Positions 23,590 through 34,735 of a stretch of 64,000 bases of DNA are shown piece after piece (position 1 is the stretch's first letter; each line of letters begins with the position of its first letter). This DNA comes from Talpa occidentalis (lineage: Eukaryota; Chordata; Mammalia; Eulipotyphla; Talpidae). The notes beneath the pieces are model-generated. The model had not been told where the DNA came from. It searched no databases and saw only the letters and a program-made list of their open reading frames with translations. The DNA is taken from NCBI RefSeq assembly GCF_014898055.3, contig NW_023601433.1:45317876-45381875 (forward strand), read 5' to 3'. The position numbers and the translations under genes were made by a program.

Positions 23590-23750
23590 TAAGGATCTTC
23601 TGGAGAGCTTATTTAATAGACTCCTAGAACCCACATCCAGAGATTCTGGTTTAGTGACTCTGGAATCCACCTTTCTAACAAGCTCCCAGGTGATACTGAC
23701 GCTGCGGGTCTGAGAACCACATTTTTAGAAGCACTGTCCTAGATGTCAAA
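23590..23750 (+). mobile_element. MER5-type hAT-Charlie transposon relic
   Basis: AGAGATTCTGGTTTAGTGA, TCTAACAAGCTCCCAGGTGA and GGTCTGAGAACCAC follow the consensus order of MER5A. Confidence 0.75.
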
Positions 23751-23849
23751 TCTCTCCAAACAGGCCTCCTTCCCACCACTTTAGAACTTGACAGTACATA
23801 CTAGGCATTTGATAATCGTTCACTTTTCCTTGAAGGCATTTTATTTCCC

Positions 23850-23935
23850 CGTGAATGTATAAGCATCTCAAGACAAAGGACAGTGGCATTCATTTCCATT
23901 TCTAATTGTCTAGTTTAGTACGTTGAATGAACAAA
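23850..23935 (+). mobile_element. L2-type 3' end relic
   Basis: GTATAAGCATCTCAAGACAAAGG to TACGTTGAATGAACAAA follows the L2 3'-end pattern; short and diverged. Confidence 0.35.
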
Positions 23936-24581
23936 AATGAAGGTTGGCCATCTGTGAGGCAAGCATTCACATGCTGAGGGGCTATGTAAGCCCACAGTGC
24001 CCTGTGCCAGCCAAGTGATTCACCTTCCCCTTCTTTTTTCTAGACTGGCTGGATTTATGGATCTCTTCCTCCTTTTCATAATGAGGCAAGTTCCCTGGAA
24101 AATGCAATTGCCTTGCTTATCATAAAACTAGTCTCTTGTTGCTGACATCTGTGTTGTCCAGACCCTGGACCTTGGCAAAGACCCTTGCACACACATTCTG
24201 CCCTTTTGCCATCTACCCTGCACACTGGTCCTTTTTTTCTTTTCATGCTTACTCCTTCCTTCCCATTCCTACAGGCTCTCTATAGTTTGAACATTAGCAT
24301 TAGGTTTTAGAATGCCCTTATGATCCTAATCCCTATATTCACTGCTTTCGTGGCATCTTTCTGATTTTCTGATATCATTCTACATTTTCAGTCACTAACT
24401 CTGAGTCTTCCCAGGTTTTCTGATAACCTCTCTCCCTCCTCCCTCTCCTTCACTTCCTCACTCCTGGCTGATTTATTATAGCCCTGAGTTCTTAGCTTGA
24501 CTTTCGATCCCAATCACTGTCTTGATACAAAAACTGTACACAAACTTAACTCATGCAGAGAGGTACATAAGAAGTCTGTAT
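23936..24581. other. Intergenic, unassigned
   Basis: Pyrimidine-rich in part (24420-24465); no gene recognised. Confidence 0.4.
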
Positions 24582-24595
24582 TTGGCTCCATTTTA

Positions 24596-24867
24596 TTATT
24601 TTTTTTTATTTATTTATACAAGCACTGGGTACAGTCAGAAGCACGGGAGGGTGAGAGAATTCACCAGAGCCAGAGCGGGGAGCAGAGCAGGCAGAAGGAC
24701 CGAAGTACACTGCTGAGGGGAGCAGCGGGCGGCAGGAGAGGTCTGCGCGCCATGTGGGACCCTCCTCTGGTGGCAGGGGAGCAGCCAGGAATCGTCAGAC
24801 CAGCGCTGCAGAGGCTGCGGGCAACTTCGCAACCCAGCGCTCAACCGCTGTGCCACCGGGGAGGCCC
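24596..24867 (-). mobile_element. tRNA-derived SINE, subfamily A
   Basis: Minus copy with CAAGCACTGGGTACAGTC, GAGAGAATTCACCAGAGCC and CACCGGGGAGGCCC. Perfect 14-bp flanks TTGGCTCCATTTTA at 24582-24595 and 24868-24881. Confidence 0.94.
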
Positions 24868-24952
24868 TTGGCTCCATTTTAATAAAACCCTCCCTCTGGT
24901 CATTTGGACATGGAATCTAATCTAGGTGCCATACTGAAAAATGTTCAAGGTG

Positions 24953-25086
24953 GCCTTCCTGGTGGCCTAGGAGTTAAGTCTCAGCGCTATCACTGCTGCC
25001 ACCTGAGTTCCATCCCCTGGCCAGGGCCAGAAAGCTAACCCACATATGGCGCAGCAGACCTCTCCTGTTTCTCCCGCTGCTCCCAG
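24953..25086 (+). mobile_element. 3'-truncated tRNA-derived SINE, subfamily B
   Basis: Head GGCCTTCCTGGTGGC through GACCTCTCCTG and CTCCCGCTGCTCCC, then it stops abruptly without the second half or tail. Loss of the 3' half points to later deletion, as insertion normally truncates the 5' side. Confidence 0.85.
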
Positions 25087-25322
25087 AGACAGGCAAACAG
25101 CATGAAAACTGTGTGTATACATGTGTCAGTGTGCATGTGTGTTCACACATGTATCTGTGTGTACATCATATATGTGATCATTATATACAAGTATGTGCAT
25201 GTACACACCTATAGATGTTTATATTTGTGCCATTAGATGGCAGCAGGAAGCATTCATTAAAAAGTTGGCTTCAGTAGTCAAGTTTCTTCCTTTGTCAGAT
25301 GACTTTTCTCAGACACCCAGCA

Positions 25323-25324
<2 letters not shown>

Positions 25325-25361
<37 letters not shown>
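25325..25361. repeat. (CT)n microsatellite
   Basis: About 34 bp of CT dinucleotides just upstream of a SINE. Confidence 0.96.
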
Positions 25362-25364
<3 letters not shown>

Positions 25365-25374
25365 CCACCTTTTT

Positions 25375-25644
25375 GGGTCTCCCTGGTGGCGCAAGGGGAT
25401 AAGTGCAGCACAATGAAGCTATGGGCAGCCACTGAAGCACAAGTTCAATCCCCAGCCAGGGAGGTGACCCACATGGCGCAGCAGACCTCTTCTGTTTCTC
25501 CTGCTGCTCCCCTCAGTAGTGTATCTCAGTAGATCTGCCTGTTTTGCTCCCCATTCTGTCTCTGGTGAATCCTCTCGCCCTCTGCACCTCTGGCCTGTGC
25601 CTCAGCTCTTGTATGCATAAATAAATAAATCTTTTTTAAAAAAG
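25375..25644 (+). mobile_element. tRNA-derived SINE, subfamily B (CAGTAGATC type)
   Basis: GGGTCTCCCTGGTGGCGCAAG head, CTCAGTAGATCTGCC marker, GCATAAATAAATAAATCTT tail. Flanks AAACCACCTTTT (25362-25373) and AAACCATCTTTT (25645-25656). Confidence 0.93.
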
Positions 25645-25828
25645 AAACCATCTTTTATTTTATTAAATTTGTGAAATTATTATGAAAAAAATGTCAGATG
25701 TTCCCAAATTGAGATTAATGCAATGGGACCCCATAAACCCATCATATAGTTTGTCATAGTTTCAATTATTCACCCATCTGTCTCTCTTTCTTTCTCTCCC
25801 TCCTTCCCTCTCCATTGAATTTTATTTT

Positions 25829-26088
25829 TTTAAAGATTTATTTATTATGCATACAAGAACTGGGGTACAGGCCAGAGATGCGGGGGGTGAGAGGATTCAC
25901 CAGAGACAGAGTGGGGAGCAGAACAGGCAGATCTACTGAAATACACTGCTGAGGGGAGCAGTGGGCGAGTCAGGAGAGGTCTGCTGCACCATGTGGGTAG
26001 CTTCCTGGCTGGGGATCAAACTCGTGCTGCAGTGGCTGCACATAGCTTCATAGGTTGCGTCTTAACCCCTTGTGCCATCAGGGAGGCC
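25829..26088 (-). mobile_element. tRNA-derived SINE, subfamily B (first of a serial pair)
   Basis: Minus copy with GAGAGGATTCACCAGAGACAG and GCAGATCTACTGAAATACA. Flanked by CTCCATTGAATTTTATTTT at 25810-25828 and 26089-26107; the second flank is shared with the next SINE. Confidence 0.94.
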
Positions 26089-26107
26089 CTCCATTGAATT
26101 TTATTTT

Positions 26108-26382
26108 ATTTTAAGATTTATTTATTTATTTATTTATAAAAGCACTGGGTACAGTCAGAAGCGCGGGAGGGTGAGAGAATTCACCAGAGCCAGAGCGGAG
26201 TACAGAACAGGCAGACTGAAGAAGTACACTGCTGAGGGGAGCAGCGGGCAGCAGGAGAGGTCTGCGCACCATGTGGGACCCTCACCCGGTGGCCAGGGAG
26301 CAGCTGGGGATCGAACCGGCGCTGCAGAGGCTGCGGGCAGCTTCGCAACCCAGCACTCAACCGCTGTGCCACCGGGGAAGCC
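26108..26382 (-). mobile_element. tRNA-derived SINE, subfamily A (second of a serial pair)
   Basis: Minus copy with CACTGGGTACAGTCAGAAGC and GAGAGAATTCACCAGAGCC, B box intact as complement. A third copy of the target, CTCCATTGAATTTT, follows at 26383-26396. Confidence 0.94.
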
Positions 26383-27329
26383 CTCCATTGAATTTTAAAG
26401 CAAAGCTTAGACTGCATGTTGTTTACCCCTATATACTTTGATATGCATATCTAAAAAAGTCTTTTCTTACATAATCATAATACTACTGTGAAATTTAATA
26501 TTAACAATAATTTCTTGGAAACATCTTTTTTCAATGCTTTTGAACAAGAATAGTAATATTTTACATAATTTATAATTTAACAAAAATAATACTTGAATAA
26601 TAAACCAATTCTGTTTTGATTTTTTGAAAGCCGATTTCACTTTGGAGGTTTCTGATGTAGCATTCTGTTATATAAATGGCTTTAGAAAAGTATAGGTAGA
26701 CTGTAACTGGAAGCTGGAAGACCTTCGGAATATTTTCGCATAAATTTTAGTTCATCTCATTGCTGTTCTGTGCTTTACTTCTATTAAGCCCAGAACAATG
26801 TTGCTACCTGACAATACTCTAAAGGCAATTAAAGAAATAACATCTGCTAATCTCATTAAATTCATTGAGGCAGGATGGGAATGGGTACTGGTAAATGGAG
26901 CAGATAATTGTGAGACATATACACTTAAACTTTCATGTTGAAAAGTAATCACAGAGAACCCTTTCTCCTTCGGCGCACGTACTGATACTCCGGAGCACGT
27001 GTGACACATGGAATTCCTATTAACTATGACAGGGTGGAGTTAGGTAGGAAAGTCATGCCAAAGACCTCATCTTAGTAACCTTGGAAGAAAATATTCTGAT
27101 ACCTACATGTCTGGAAAGAAACATGTATAAATAACGACATGGTCATATAATTAAGATCTTACATATCCAGAATACAAGAATTTAGAAAAGAAAAAGCTGA
27201 TGTTCATTCCAGAAGAAAACAACTCAATTTTTCATAAAATAACAAAAACATTCATATTACCCACCTGATTTCAAGTTGAACTCCCCATTGCCTTTACTAC
27301 CATCTACTTTCAGCAATTTATTCTAAACA

Positions 27330-27660
27330 TAGATGCAGGCAAAGATGCAATTACAAGGACATATGTATATAAACACACACCTATAATCATAGCTAAACTA
27401 AAAAGGAATTGTGCTCTTTGTAATATTTTATAATACAATTTTTTTCACCAATGTCAAAACCTTTACATGTTAGTCAATGTATCTACCAGGTGTTTTTAAA
27501 TGGCTACAATATTCCTTCTACAATATTCCTTCGTGTTGTTATAATGCAGTTAATCAATTCTGTTGTTGAATATGAAGGATTACTTTCAAAGTATTTGTGA
27601 TTATAAACAACACTGACACAAATGTCCATATTTCTATATCTATCTATAAATATATAGATT
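27330..27660 (-). mobile_element. Possible L1 3' fragment
   Basis: The progression CAATATTCCTTC, GTGATTATAAACAACACTG, ACACAAATGTCCATATTTC suggests an antisense L1 3' region. Heavily diverged. Confidence 0.35.
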
Positions 27661-27841
27661 TACATATAAAAATATATATTTGCTGCATACAAACATGCAT
27701 ACACACATGCCAAGTGAAACTAGATTCAAAAGATAATGAGCTAACAATATGCTAATAATTATCTCTTCAAGTGGAATATGAATTACATTTTCTATAGATT
27801 TTTCTACACTGTACACAATTATATAAGAATTAAAAGAAACA

Positions 27842-28129
27842 GGCCTCCCTGGTGGCGCAGCAGGTTGAGCGCAGCGCTGTGAAGCTGTCCGCAGCCTCTG
27901 CAGTGCGGGTTCGATTCCCAGCCAGCCAGGGAGATTCCCACATAGCGGAGCAGACCTCTCCTGTCTTGCCCGCTGCTCCCCTCAGCAGTGTATTTCAGTC
28001 AATCTGCCTATTTTGCTCCCCTCTCTGTCTCTAGTGAATCCTCTCAGCCTCCTGTGCCTCTGGCCTGTACCCCAGCTCTTGTATAAAAATAAATAAAAAA
28101 TCTTTAAAATTTTTTTTAAAAAAACAATG
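27842..28129 (+). mobile_element. tRNA-derived SINE, intermediate subfamily
   Basis: Head GGCCTCCCTGGTGGCGCAGC, good B box GGTTCGATTCCC, tail ATAAAAATAAATAAAAAATC with T/A run. Perfect 10-bp flanks AAAAGAAACA at 27832-27841 and 28130-28139. Confidence 0.92.
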
Positions 28130-28139
28130 AAAAGAAACA

Positions 28140-28345
28140 CCATTTAAAACCCATCAAATTGGCCATCAGGATTGGCAAAATTACGTGGACACACAATTTC
28201 ATACAATTGCAAAAAGCAGCCTAGGTTGGTACATGCACTTTAGCAACATCTACTAATACTGAACTTGATATTCTAATATCAGGTAATTTCACCCTTTTGT
28301 AATCTATCTATCTAAATTCTTGTGTGTGCTCACAAGGAGGTAAGC
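28140..28345 (+). mobile_element. L1 LINE fragment
   Basis: ATCAAATTGGCCATCAGGATTGG, TTGGTACATGCACTTTAGCAA and the following words follow older L1 3' ORF2 order. Confidence 0.5.
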
Positions 28346-28369
28346 TAAGAATGCTATGGTAGTAAAGGT

Positions 28370-28780
28370 GTTAAAGAGAAACAAAATCAACTGGTTTTAT
28401 GTGCATATAAAGAAATTTGTTATAAGGAATCAGCTCATGCATTACGGAAGCTGAGAAACCCTAAGGTATACAGTCAGCAAGCTGAAGAGTGGAGAGCTGA
28501 TATGTAGTCTAAGTCCAGGTCTGAAGGCCTGAGAACCAGGTGGTATAAGTTCCAGTCCAATAACTGGTTTTTAAGAACCAAGAAAAGTATAAATTCCCTC
28601 CTCCTACTCTGTCTCAGTTCACTGGGTTAGTTCCACCCACATTAGGAAGGCTATCTGCTTTAGTTTGCCAATTCAAATATGGTATTCCCAACTCAAATCT
28701 AAAAACACTCTCAGAATAATGTTTCATCAATTATTTGGGCATTCCATGGCTGAGTCGTGTTGACACATAATTACAGTATA
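28370..28780. mobile_element. Unnamed ancient dispersed repeat
   Basis: ATAAGGAATCAGCTCATGCAT, CCACCCACATTAGGAAGGC, AATGTTTCATCAATTATTTGGGC and GTTGACACATAATTA match a widespread old mammalian repeat that I recognise by pattern but cannot name. Confidence 0.5.
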
Positions 28781-29337
28781 GCTTGTACCACCAAAAACTT
28801 GAAAACAATCTATTGTCTATTCTTTCAACAAATATTCACTATGTGTCACAGATTGTTCAATATGTCTGGTATATACAGGTGAGTAAAGGAGACAAATAAC
28901 ATTCCTCTCTTTGGGGAGCTTACATAGTTGTTAAGGGAGACAAATGATAAGCATAATACGTAGTTATATATTTATGTAATAAGGGAATACTACTTTCCAC
29001 AACTTCAAGGGTACCACTCACATTATATTCTAATGCAGAGGTTGCAAATATCATCCTCTGAAAATATGTAAGGCAGCAATACTGGTTGGGAATAGGCCAG
29101 TGGCAAATAGCCATTTAAATGAGGTCGAAGGAGGTCTGATTGGGAAGGTGACATGTTAGCAAAAACTTAAAAGTGATGAAGGAATTAGTGTGCAGGTGTC
29201 TGGAGGAAAGAGCAAACCAGGTAGAAAAACCAGACTTTGTAAAGATCCCTAAGTTGGAGTTCAGTGAGGCTGGTATGAAGTGAGTCAACCCCTGTGTTAA
29301 TGTGAGTTATCCCCTGCATTAAAAATGAAGCAGGGAT

Positions 29338-29622
29338 GGGCCTCCCTGGTGGCGCAGCGGTTGAGCGCTGGGTTGTGTAGCTGCCCGCAGCCTCTGCAGC
29401 GCCGGTTCGATCCCCGGCTGCTCCCCGGCCACTTGAGGAGGGTCCCACATGGCACACAGACCTCTCCTGCTGCCCGCTGCTCCCCTCAGCAGTGTACTTC
29501 AGTGCTTCTGCCTGCTCTGCTCCCCGCTCTGGCTCTGGTGAATTCTCTCACCCTCCCGCACTTCTGACTGTACCCAGTGCTTGTATAAATAAATAAATAA
29601 ATCTTTAAAAAAAAAAAAAAAA
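29338..29622 (+). mobile_element. tRNA-derived SINE, subfamily A (first of a serial pair)
   Basis: Near-consensus copy: TGGCGCAGCGG A box, GGTTCGATCCC B box, GAATTCTCTCACC, CCCAGTGCTTG and TAAATAAATAAATAAATC tail with a long A run. Target AAAAATGAAGCAGGG at 29321-29335 and 29623-29637. Confidence 0.96.
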
Positions 29623-29637
29623 AAAAATGAAGCAGGG

Positions 29638-29915
29638 GGGCCTCCCTGGTGGCGCAGCGGTTGAGCGCTGGGTTGCAAAGCTGCCCGCAGCCTGTGCAGC
29701 GCTGGTTCGATCCCCGGCTGCTCCCCGGCCACCGGAGGAGGGTCCCACATGGTGCGCAGACCTCTCCTGCCGCCCGCTGCTGCTCCCCTCAGCAGTGTAC
29801 TTCGGTCCTTCTGCCTGCTCTGCAACCAGCTCTGGCTCGGTGAATTCTCTCACCCTCCTGCGCTTCTGACTGTACCCAGTGCTTGTATAAATAAATAAAT
29901 AAATCTTTAAAAAAA
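29638..29915 (+). mobile_element. tRNA-derived SINE, subfamily A (second of a serial pair)
   Basis: Same orientation and subfamily as its neighbour but not identical (CACCGGAGG versus CACTTGAGG; TGCAACCAGC in place of TGCTCCCCGC). A third copy of AAAAATGAAGCAGGG follows at 29916-29930. Confidence 0.96.
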
Positions 29916-30029
29916 AAAAATGAAGCAGGGGAGGGCAGAGTGTGTGAGCCTTGTGAGCCATTGCAAACATTTGGGTGTTTTAGTCTGGGTTGGAATTTTC
30001 AGCTTATAAATAGTATTTAAATCCATGAG

Positions 30030-30560
30030 ATTGCAAAAGACTTTCTCACTCAGTCGTTGTATATATACATTTTTCTATTTTCAGTTACTGTAACTCAGAA
30101 ATCTTTCCATAACTATATGTACAAAGCCGTCTCGTTCTTTTTCATGGTTTTATAGCATTTTATAGCATTTATAGCATTTTATAGCATTAATCGTATGGTC
30201 ATAACAAAATTTATTTAACCTCTAGGATATGCATATTTTCATTTCTTTAATATTTAAAACTGTGCTATAAGCATTTTGAACTTGTAATTTCACAAATGTG
30301 TGAATAGACTTGATAGAGTGCCAGAATACCCCCATAGGTCAATATCAATTTCACAGATCGGTTTCCACTCTTCACAGCAACATGACTGGCCATTTTCCCC
30401 ACATCAACCTGGTATTATCAATCTTCAAATCACAGCCCATCAAATAAGTAAAAAGTGAGTACTTGTAGTTTTAACTTGCATTTTTCTTTCAAGAGAAATG
30501 AGACATCACTTCCTCTACTTAGTAATTATTGGTATTTCATATCTGAAAACTGTTTCTATT
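30030..30560 (-). mobile_element. L1 LINE 3' region fragment
   Basis: CCACATCAACCTGGTATTATC, TTTAACTTGCATTTTTCTTTC and related antisense L1 words. Diverged, with a short internal tandem repeat. Confidence 0.55.
30148..30188. repeat. Short tandem repeat, TTTTATAGCA unit
   Basis: About four units of 9-11 bp. Confidence 0.9.
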
Positions 30561-31157
30561 AGTCAATTTTCAGTCAGGAAAACAGAAAACACTCTAGGTA
30601 TTACAATCTGGAAAGGATTTAATACAGGTGCTTCCAAAGCCTTGGAAGAGCTGGTGGAAAGGAAGGTCAGGGAAAGCTGCCAGTGAATTCAGGAAATCAA
30701 AAAGTTACAGGAACTGCAGGAAACCACAGCTGCCGGCAGCAGTGAAGCAGGTGATTAACAGAATGCAAAAGCTCCTGCAAAACCTCACGTATGCCATCAG
30801 ATCAACTTTCATGCTGGCCCTCTGATGCTAAGGAACAAGAATGGCTTCCGTTCCTCTTTTGCTTTTCAAATATTACACGTGCCTCTCATTGGCAGGCTGC
30901 AGATAAAACCTTCTTAGCAAGAGAATCAAGGAAATGTGATTTCCAGGCTTCCAGTTCCTACAATACAGATTTCAGAAAGGAGGTCTTGGCACTCACATAA
31001 ACCCCTATAACCAGGTCTAAGTGTGCTACGTCTCTCCTACGTCTTGTCTTCCTGAAAGGGACAAGATGAAATTCTACCTGTCACTCTCCATTTCTGATGT
31101 TCTTTCTTAATATTCAATACAACTCACCTTTGCTATCCTATAACTTGAAGACCAAAT
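30561..31157. other. Intergenic, probable ancient repeat
   Basis: CCTCTCATTGGCAGGCTGCAG and neighbours have the feel of an old dispersed repeat. No named element, no gene. Confidence 0.35.
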
Positions 31158-31174
31158 TAAAAGGTTAACCATCA

Positions 31175-31444
31175 GGCCTCCTTGATGGTGCACGGAGTCA
31201 AGACACAACCTAGGAAGCTATCCACAGCCACTGCAGCACGAGTTCAATCCCCAGCCAGGGAGCTACCCACATGGCGCAGCAGACCTCTCCTGACTCGCCC
31301 GCTGCTCCCCTCAGCAGTGTATTTCAGTCAGTCTGCCTGTTCCGTTCCCAACTCTGTCTCTGGTGAATCCTCTCACCCCCCACACCTCTGGCCTGTACCC
31401 CAGCTCTTGTATGCATAAATTAATAAATATTTTTAAAAATAAAT
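31175..31444 (+). mobile_element. tRNA-derived SINE, subfamily B
   Basis: GGCCTCCTTGATGGTGCACG head, AGTTCAATCCCC, TGCATAAATTAATAAATA tail. Flanks AAAAGGTTAACCATCA (31159-31174) and AAAAGGTTAACCACCA (31445-31460). Confidence 0.93.
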
Positions 31445-31849
31445 AAAAGGTTAACCACCACCAGCACAAAGTGAGGTGGGGGCAAAGGGAAGGCAACTGA
31501 TGAACTTATAAAATAAAAACACAAAATCAGGACTACATATATACTATTACTGAAGTTCCACTTTCTGCATCTGCTCCTCAAGTTACAGTTGATACTTATC
31601 ATTTTCTTCTTCTCTCATTCTGTTCCCTGTTGTCTTCAAACCTCAACTAATTGAGGTTCTTTACCTGATAGATGACCCAAATCTTCATTCCCGAAGGGTC
31701 AGTGTCATTAGGGTTCTGCCTATTGATGTTGCTATAGTGTTTCAGCCATTTTCCATCCACACACAGCAGTACTAAGAGCTGTCACAGAAAAACTCCTGTG
31801 GGTATGTGTACAATTACATGCACATGCATGTGTACACAATATAATGGAG

Positions 31850-32450
31850 AAACTGGAAGATACTGCACAAAGGGTGCAAACTCCCAGTGATAAGACTAAC
31901 AAGGGGATAAAATGTACATGGGGATTATAGCTAATAAGGCAGGGTCACTATACTTGAATGTTGCTAAAAGAGTAAATCTTTTTTTTTTAAGATTTATTTT
32001 TATTTATATAAGTACTGGGGTACAGGCCAAAGGCACGGGAGGGTCAAAGAATTCACCAGAGACAGAGCGGAGAACAGAACAGGCAGACTGACCGAAAACA
32101 CTGCTGAGGGGAGCAGCTGGCGAGAAAGGAGAGGTCTGCCATGCCATGTGGGTATCTCCCTAGCCGGCCAGGAATGGAACCTGGACTGCAGAGGCTGCAG
32201 ACAGTTTCACAGTGCTGTGTGCAACCTGCTGCGCCACCAGGGAGGCCCTAAAAGAGTAAATCTTAAAAGCTTTCACCACACACCAAAAAAAATGGTAACT
32301 AGGTAACCACAGGGATGTGGTAGCTAATACTATAGTGGTAATCATTTTTTAATGTATAAATGTATCTAATCAACACATTTACACCTTAACCTTACATAAT
32401 ATTTCTATGTCAATTATATATCAAATTCTATGTCAATAAAAATATCCAAT
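31850..32450 (+). mobile_element. L1 LINE 3' UTR fragment hosting a SINE
   Basis: GGGGATTATAGCTAATAAGG, CTATACTTGAATGTTGCTAA, AAGCTTTCACCACACACC and TCTATGTCAATAAAAA follow the sense L1 3' end. Confidence 0.85.
31981..32247 (-). mobile_element. tRNA-derived SINE, subfamily B-like
   Basis: Minus copy with CACCAGAGACAGAGCGG and GCGCCACCAGGGAGGCC. Perfect 17-bp flanks CTAAAAGAGTAAATCTT at 31964-31980 and 32248-32264. Confidence 0.95.
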
Positions 32451-33279
32451 GATAATAAAAGTTGAAAAAAATAACTTTCATCCTAAAATTTGAGATGGAT
32501 GGGCTGAAAATTAACTATGTACATTTATTTTATTCCACAAAGGCAAAACATCTTTCTCTTAATGAGTGCCAATTATATATGCAAAGGGAGCAATCACAAT
32601 AGGTAATCTCTCACTTAAAATATCAGTGTGATTCTACACAATGAGAACTTTCACTAGGGGGCAAGGGAAGCTATAAATGTGGCACATTCATTCAACTTCA
32701 TTTGCTGTTTTTGAAAAAGAAAAAAAATTCAAAGAGCCTTTTCATGAAGATGAAGCCAAAAACAAAGAAGCTCTGTGACACTGACTGTTGCCAAGGTCAA
32801 CACCCTCATCAGGCCTGATGGAGATATGCTTGACTGTCTCCTGAATATCTTTGGATATTGCCAGTGAAACTGGGATCAGATAAACTGAGTCCAGCTAAGT
32901 TAAGTCTAAATATAAATTCTTCACCATTAAAAAAAAATACAAAAACTTCCACTACTTCCTAAGGCCCAAGTATTGCTTCATCTAGAGACCACAGAATTAA
33001 TAGCTGAATTGGGAAAACAATAAAACAAAGAAAAGACTAGAAGCTAATCAGGTACCTACGTAATACCCAAATTGGGGGGTGGGGAAAGCAATTCTTATGC
33101 CTCTAAAACTAAGAGATCAAGGTGGATCGATTTAAGGCTATAGAGACATTTGACTAGTCAGCATAATATTTTACTAATAAGCACTCCATATGTATTAAAA
33201 ATATTTACAAAGCCAATGGTCAAGATCCAGTGGGGGAAAAGCCTAAAAAAAAAAAAATGTAAAAGATATCTAACATAAA
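32451..33279. other. Intergenic, unassigned
   Basis: AT-rich; no gene or nameable repeat. Confidence 0.4.
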
Positions 33280-33750
33280 AAATTAGAACATAAACTCAAA
33301 AAAGGTAAAATAAGAGTGTAAATAAATGAAAAAGAAAACAGACCATCAAAAACAAAGCAAAACCCAAAAAAGCAAAAGTTAATTCTTTGCAAAGAGGAAC
33401 ATAATGGAGAAACATCTAGCAAAACTGAACTGAAAAATGTATGTAAAGAGAAACAACATAAATATTGTGGATACAGACATATAGCCAAGATATAATCATA
33501 AAGAACACTATACCGACACTTTGTCAAAAAATTTGAAAATGGAAACAAAATGGCACAATCCTAAGAAAAACACAATTTATTAAAACTTACCACTAAGAAA
33601 TGATGGAAAATGTGAGTAACTCTACACATTTTTAAAAAAAACTAAGCATGTATTTAAAAAAAATCTTCCTCAAGGCAAAATATCAGGCCCAAGTAGTTTC
33701 ACAGACAATTTCTAGCAAAATTTCAAGGAACCTATCGATATACTTTTAAA
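33280..33750 (+). mobile_element. L1 LINE ORF2 fragment
   Basis: AGTTAATTCTTTGCAAAGAGG, ACATCTAGCAAAACTGAAC, TCTTCCTCAAGGCAAAATATC and CAGGCCCAAGTAGTTTCAC correspond to L1 ORF2 in sense order. Multiple stops. Confidence 0.7.
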
Positions 33751-34224
33751 AAAACATTTAAAAATTATTACGGAGCTGGGATTTATATATCATAAATTTC
33801 ACCATCGAAATGAGTAGAATTCACTGTTTTTTCAGTATATTCACAAGATTTTGCAACCACATGAAACACCACAAGATTTTCCATATCACAAATCCCAGAA
33901 TATCTCCATCACCTCAACACAAAAACCCACACTTACTAGCAGTCACTCCCAATCTCCCTCACTCTGCATTTGAAATATTTCCTATCAGTGAAATATACAA
34001 TATTTGGCCTTTGTACCTAGTTTCTTTTACTTAGCATGATGTTTTCTAGGCTCACCCATAATGCAGCAAATATCAATATTTAATTCTTTTTTATATATTA
34101 GTACTTCACTGTTGGGGTACAACATTTTGTTTATTCACTCACTGATGGGTGGTATTTGGGTTGTCTCCCCTTTGGGCTCTTATAAATAATGCTACTGCCC
34201 ATATTCGTATACAGCAGTTGCTCC

Positions 34225-34735
34225 CTTATATATGGTTTCGCTGTCCACTGTTTCACTTACCCAACTGCAATCCCCTCCTTAGGTTCAAAAATTTGCTAGA
34301 GCAATTCACAGAACTCAGGAAACCCAATTAATAAACTACCAGTTTATTATAAAAGAATACAGGACAGGTCCAGCCAGAAGGAAGAGATATGTAGAGCAAG
34401 ACAAGGGGAACAGGGAGCTTTCCATGCTACTCTCCCAGCACCAACCTAGAAAGCTCTCTTATTCCGTCTTTTTGGGGTTTTTTTTAATGGAAGCTTCATA
34501 ACATAAGCATGATTAAGTCATTGGCAACTGAATTCAACCTTCAGTCCCTCTCCCCGCCCCAAAGGTCTGCGATGGGAATGAAAGTTCCAACTCTCTAATC
34601 ACATGGTTGGTTTCCCCAGCAAACAGCCCCCATCCATAGGTGCTTCCAAGTACCTCTTAACAAAAGACATCATTATCACCCTCTACACTTAAGGAAGTTC
34701 AAAGGGTTCTGGCAGCTGTGAGCAGGAATTGTGGA
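34225..34735 (-). mobile_element. Ancient ERVL-type LTR inside the L1
   Basis: CACAGAACTCAGGAAACCC, CAGTTTATTATAAAAGAATAC, GAAGCTTCATAACATAAGC and CTAATCACATGGTTGGTTTCC follow an old LTR pattern on the minus strand. L1 sequence resumes on both sides. Confidence 0.6.

Larger units (their letters stand above)
25650..26600 (-). mobile_element. L1 LINE 3' UTR-type fragment hosting two SINEs
   Basis: CCCAAATTGAGATTAATGC, GACCCCATAAACCCATCATA before the SINEs and CTTACATAATCATAATACTA after them resemble antisense 3' UTR sequence of older L1s. Confidence 0.5.
28815..29990 (-). mobile_element. L2 LINE relic hosting two SINEs
   Basis: CAACAAATATTCACTATGTG, GGGGAGCTTACATAGTTG, GGGAAGGTGACATGTTAGC, and after the SINEs GAGCCTTGTGAGCCATTGC follow the antisense L2 3' consensus. 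Confidence 0.75.

Noticed and set aside
29499..29970. Minus-strand frames of 108 and 121 codons across the SINE pair
   Set aside because: They consist of antisense SINE plus the antisense of the A tail (a poly-Phe run).
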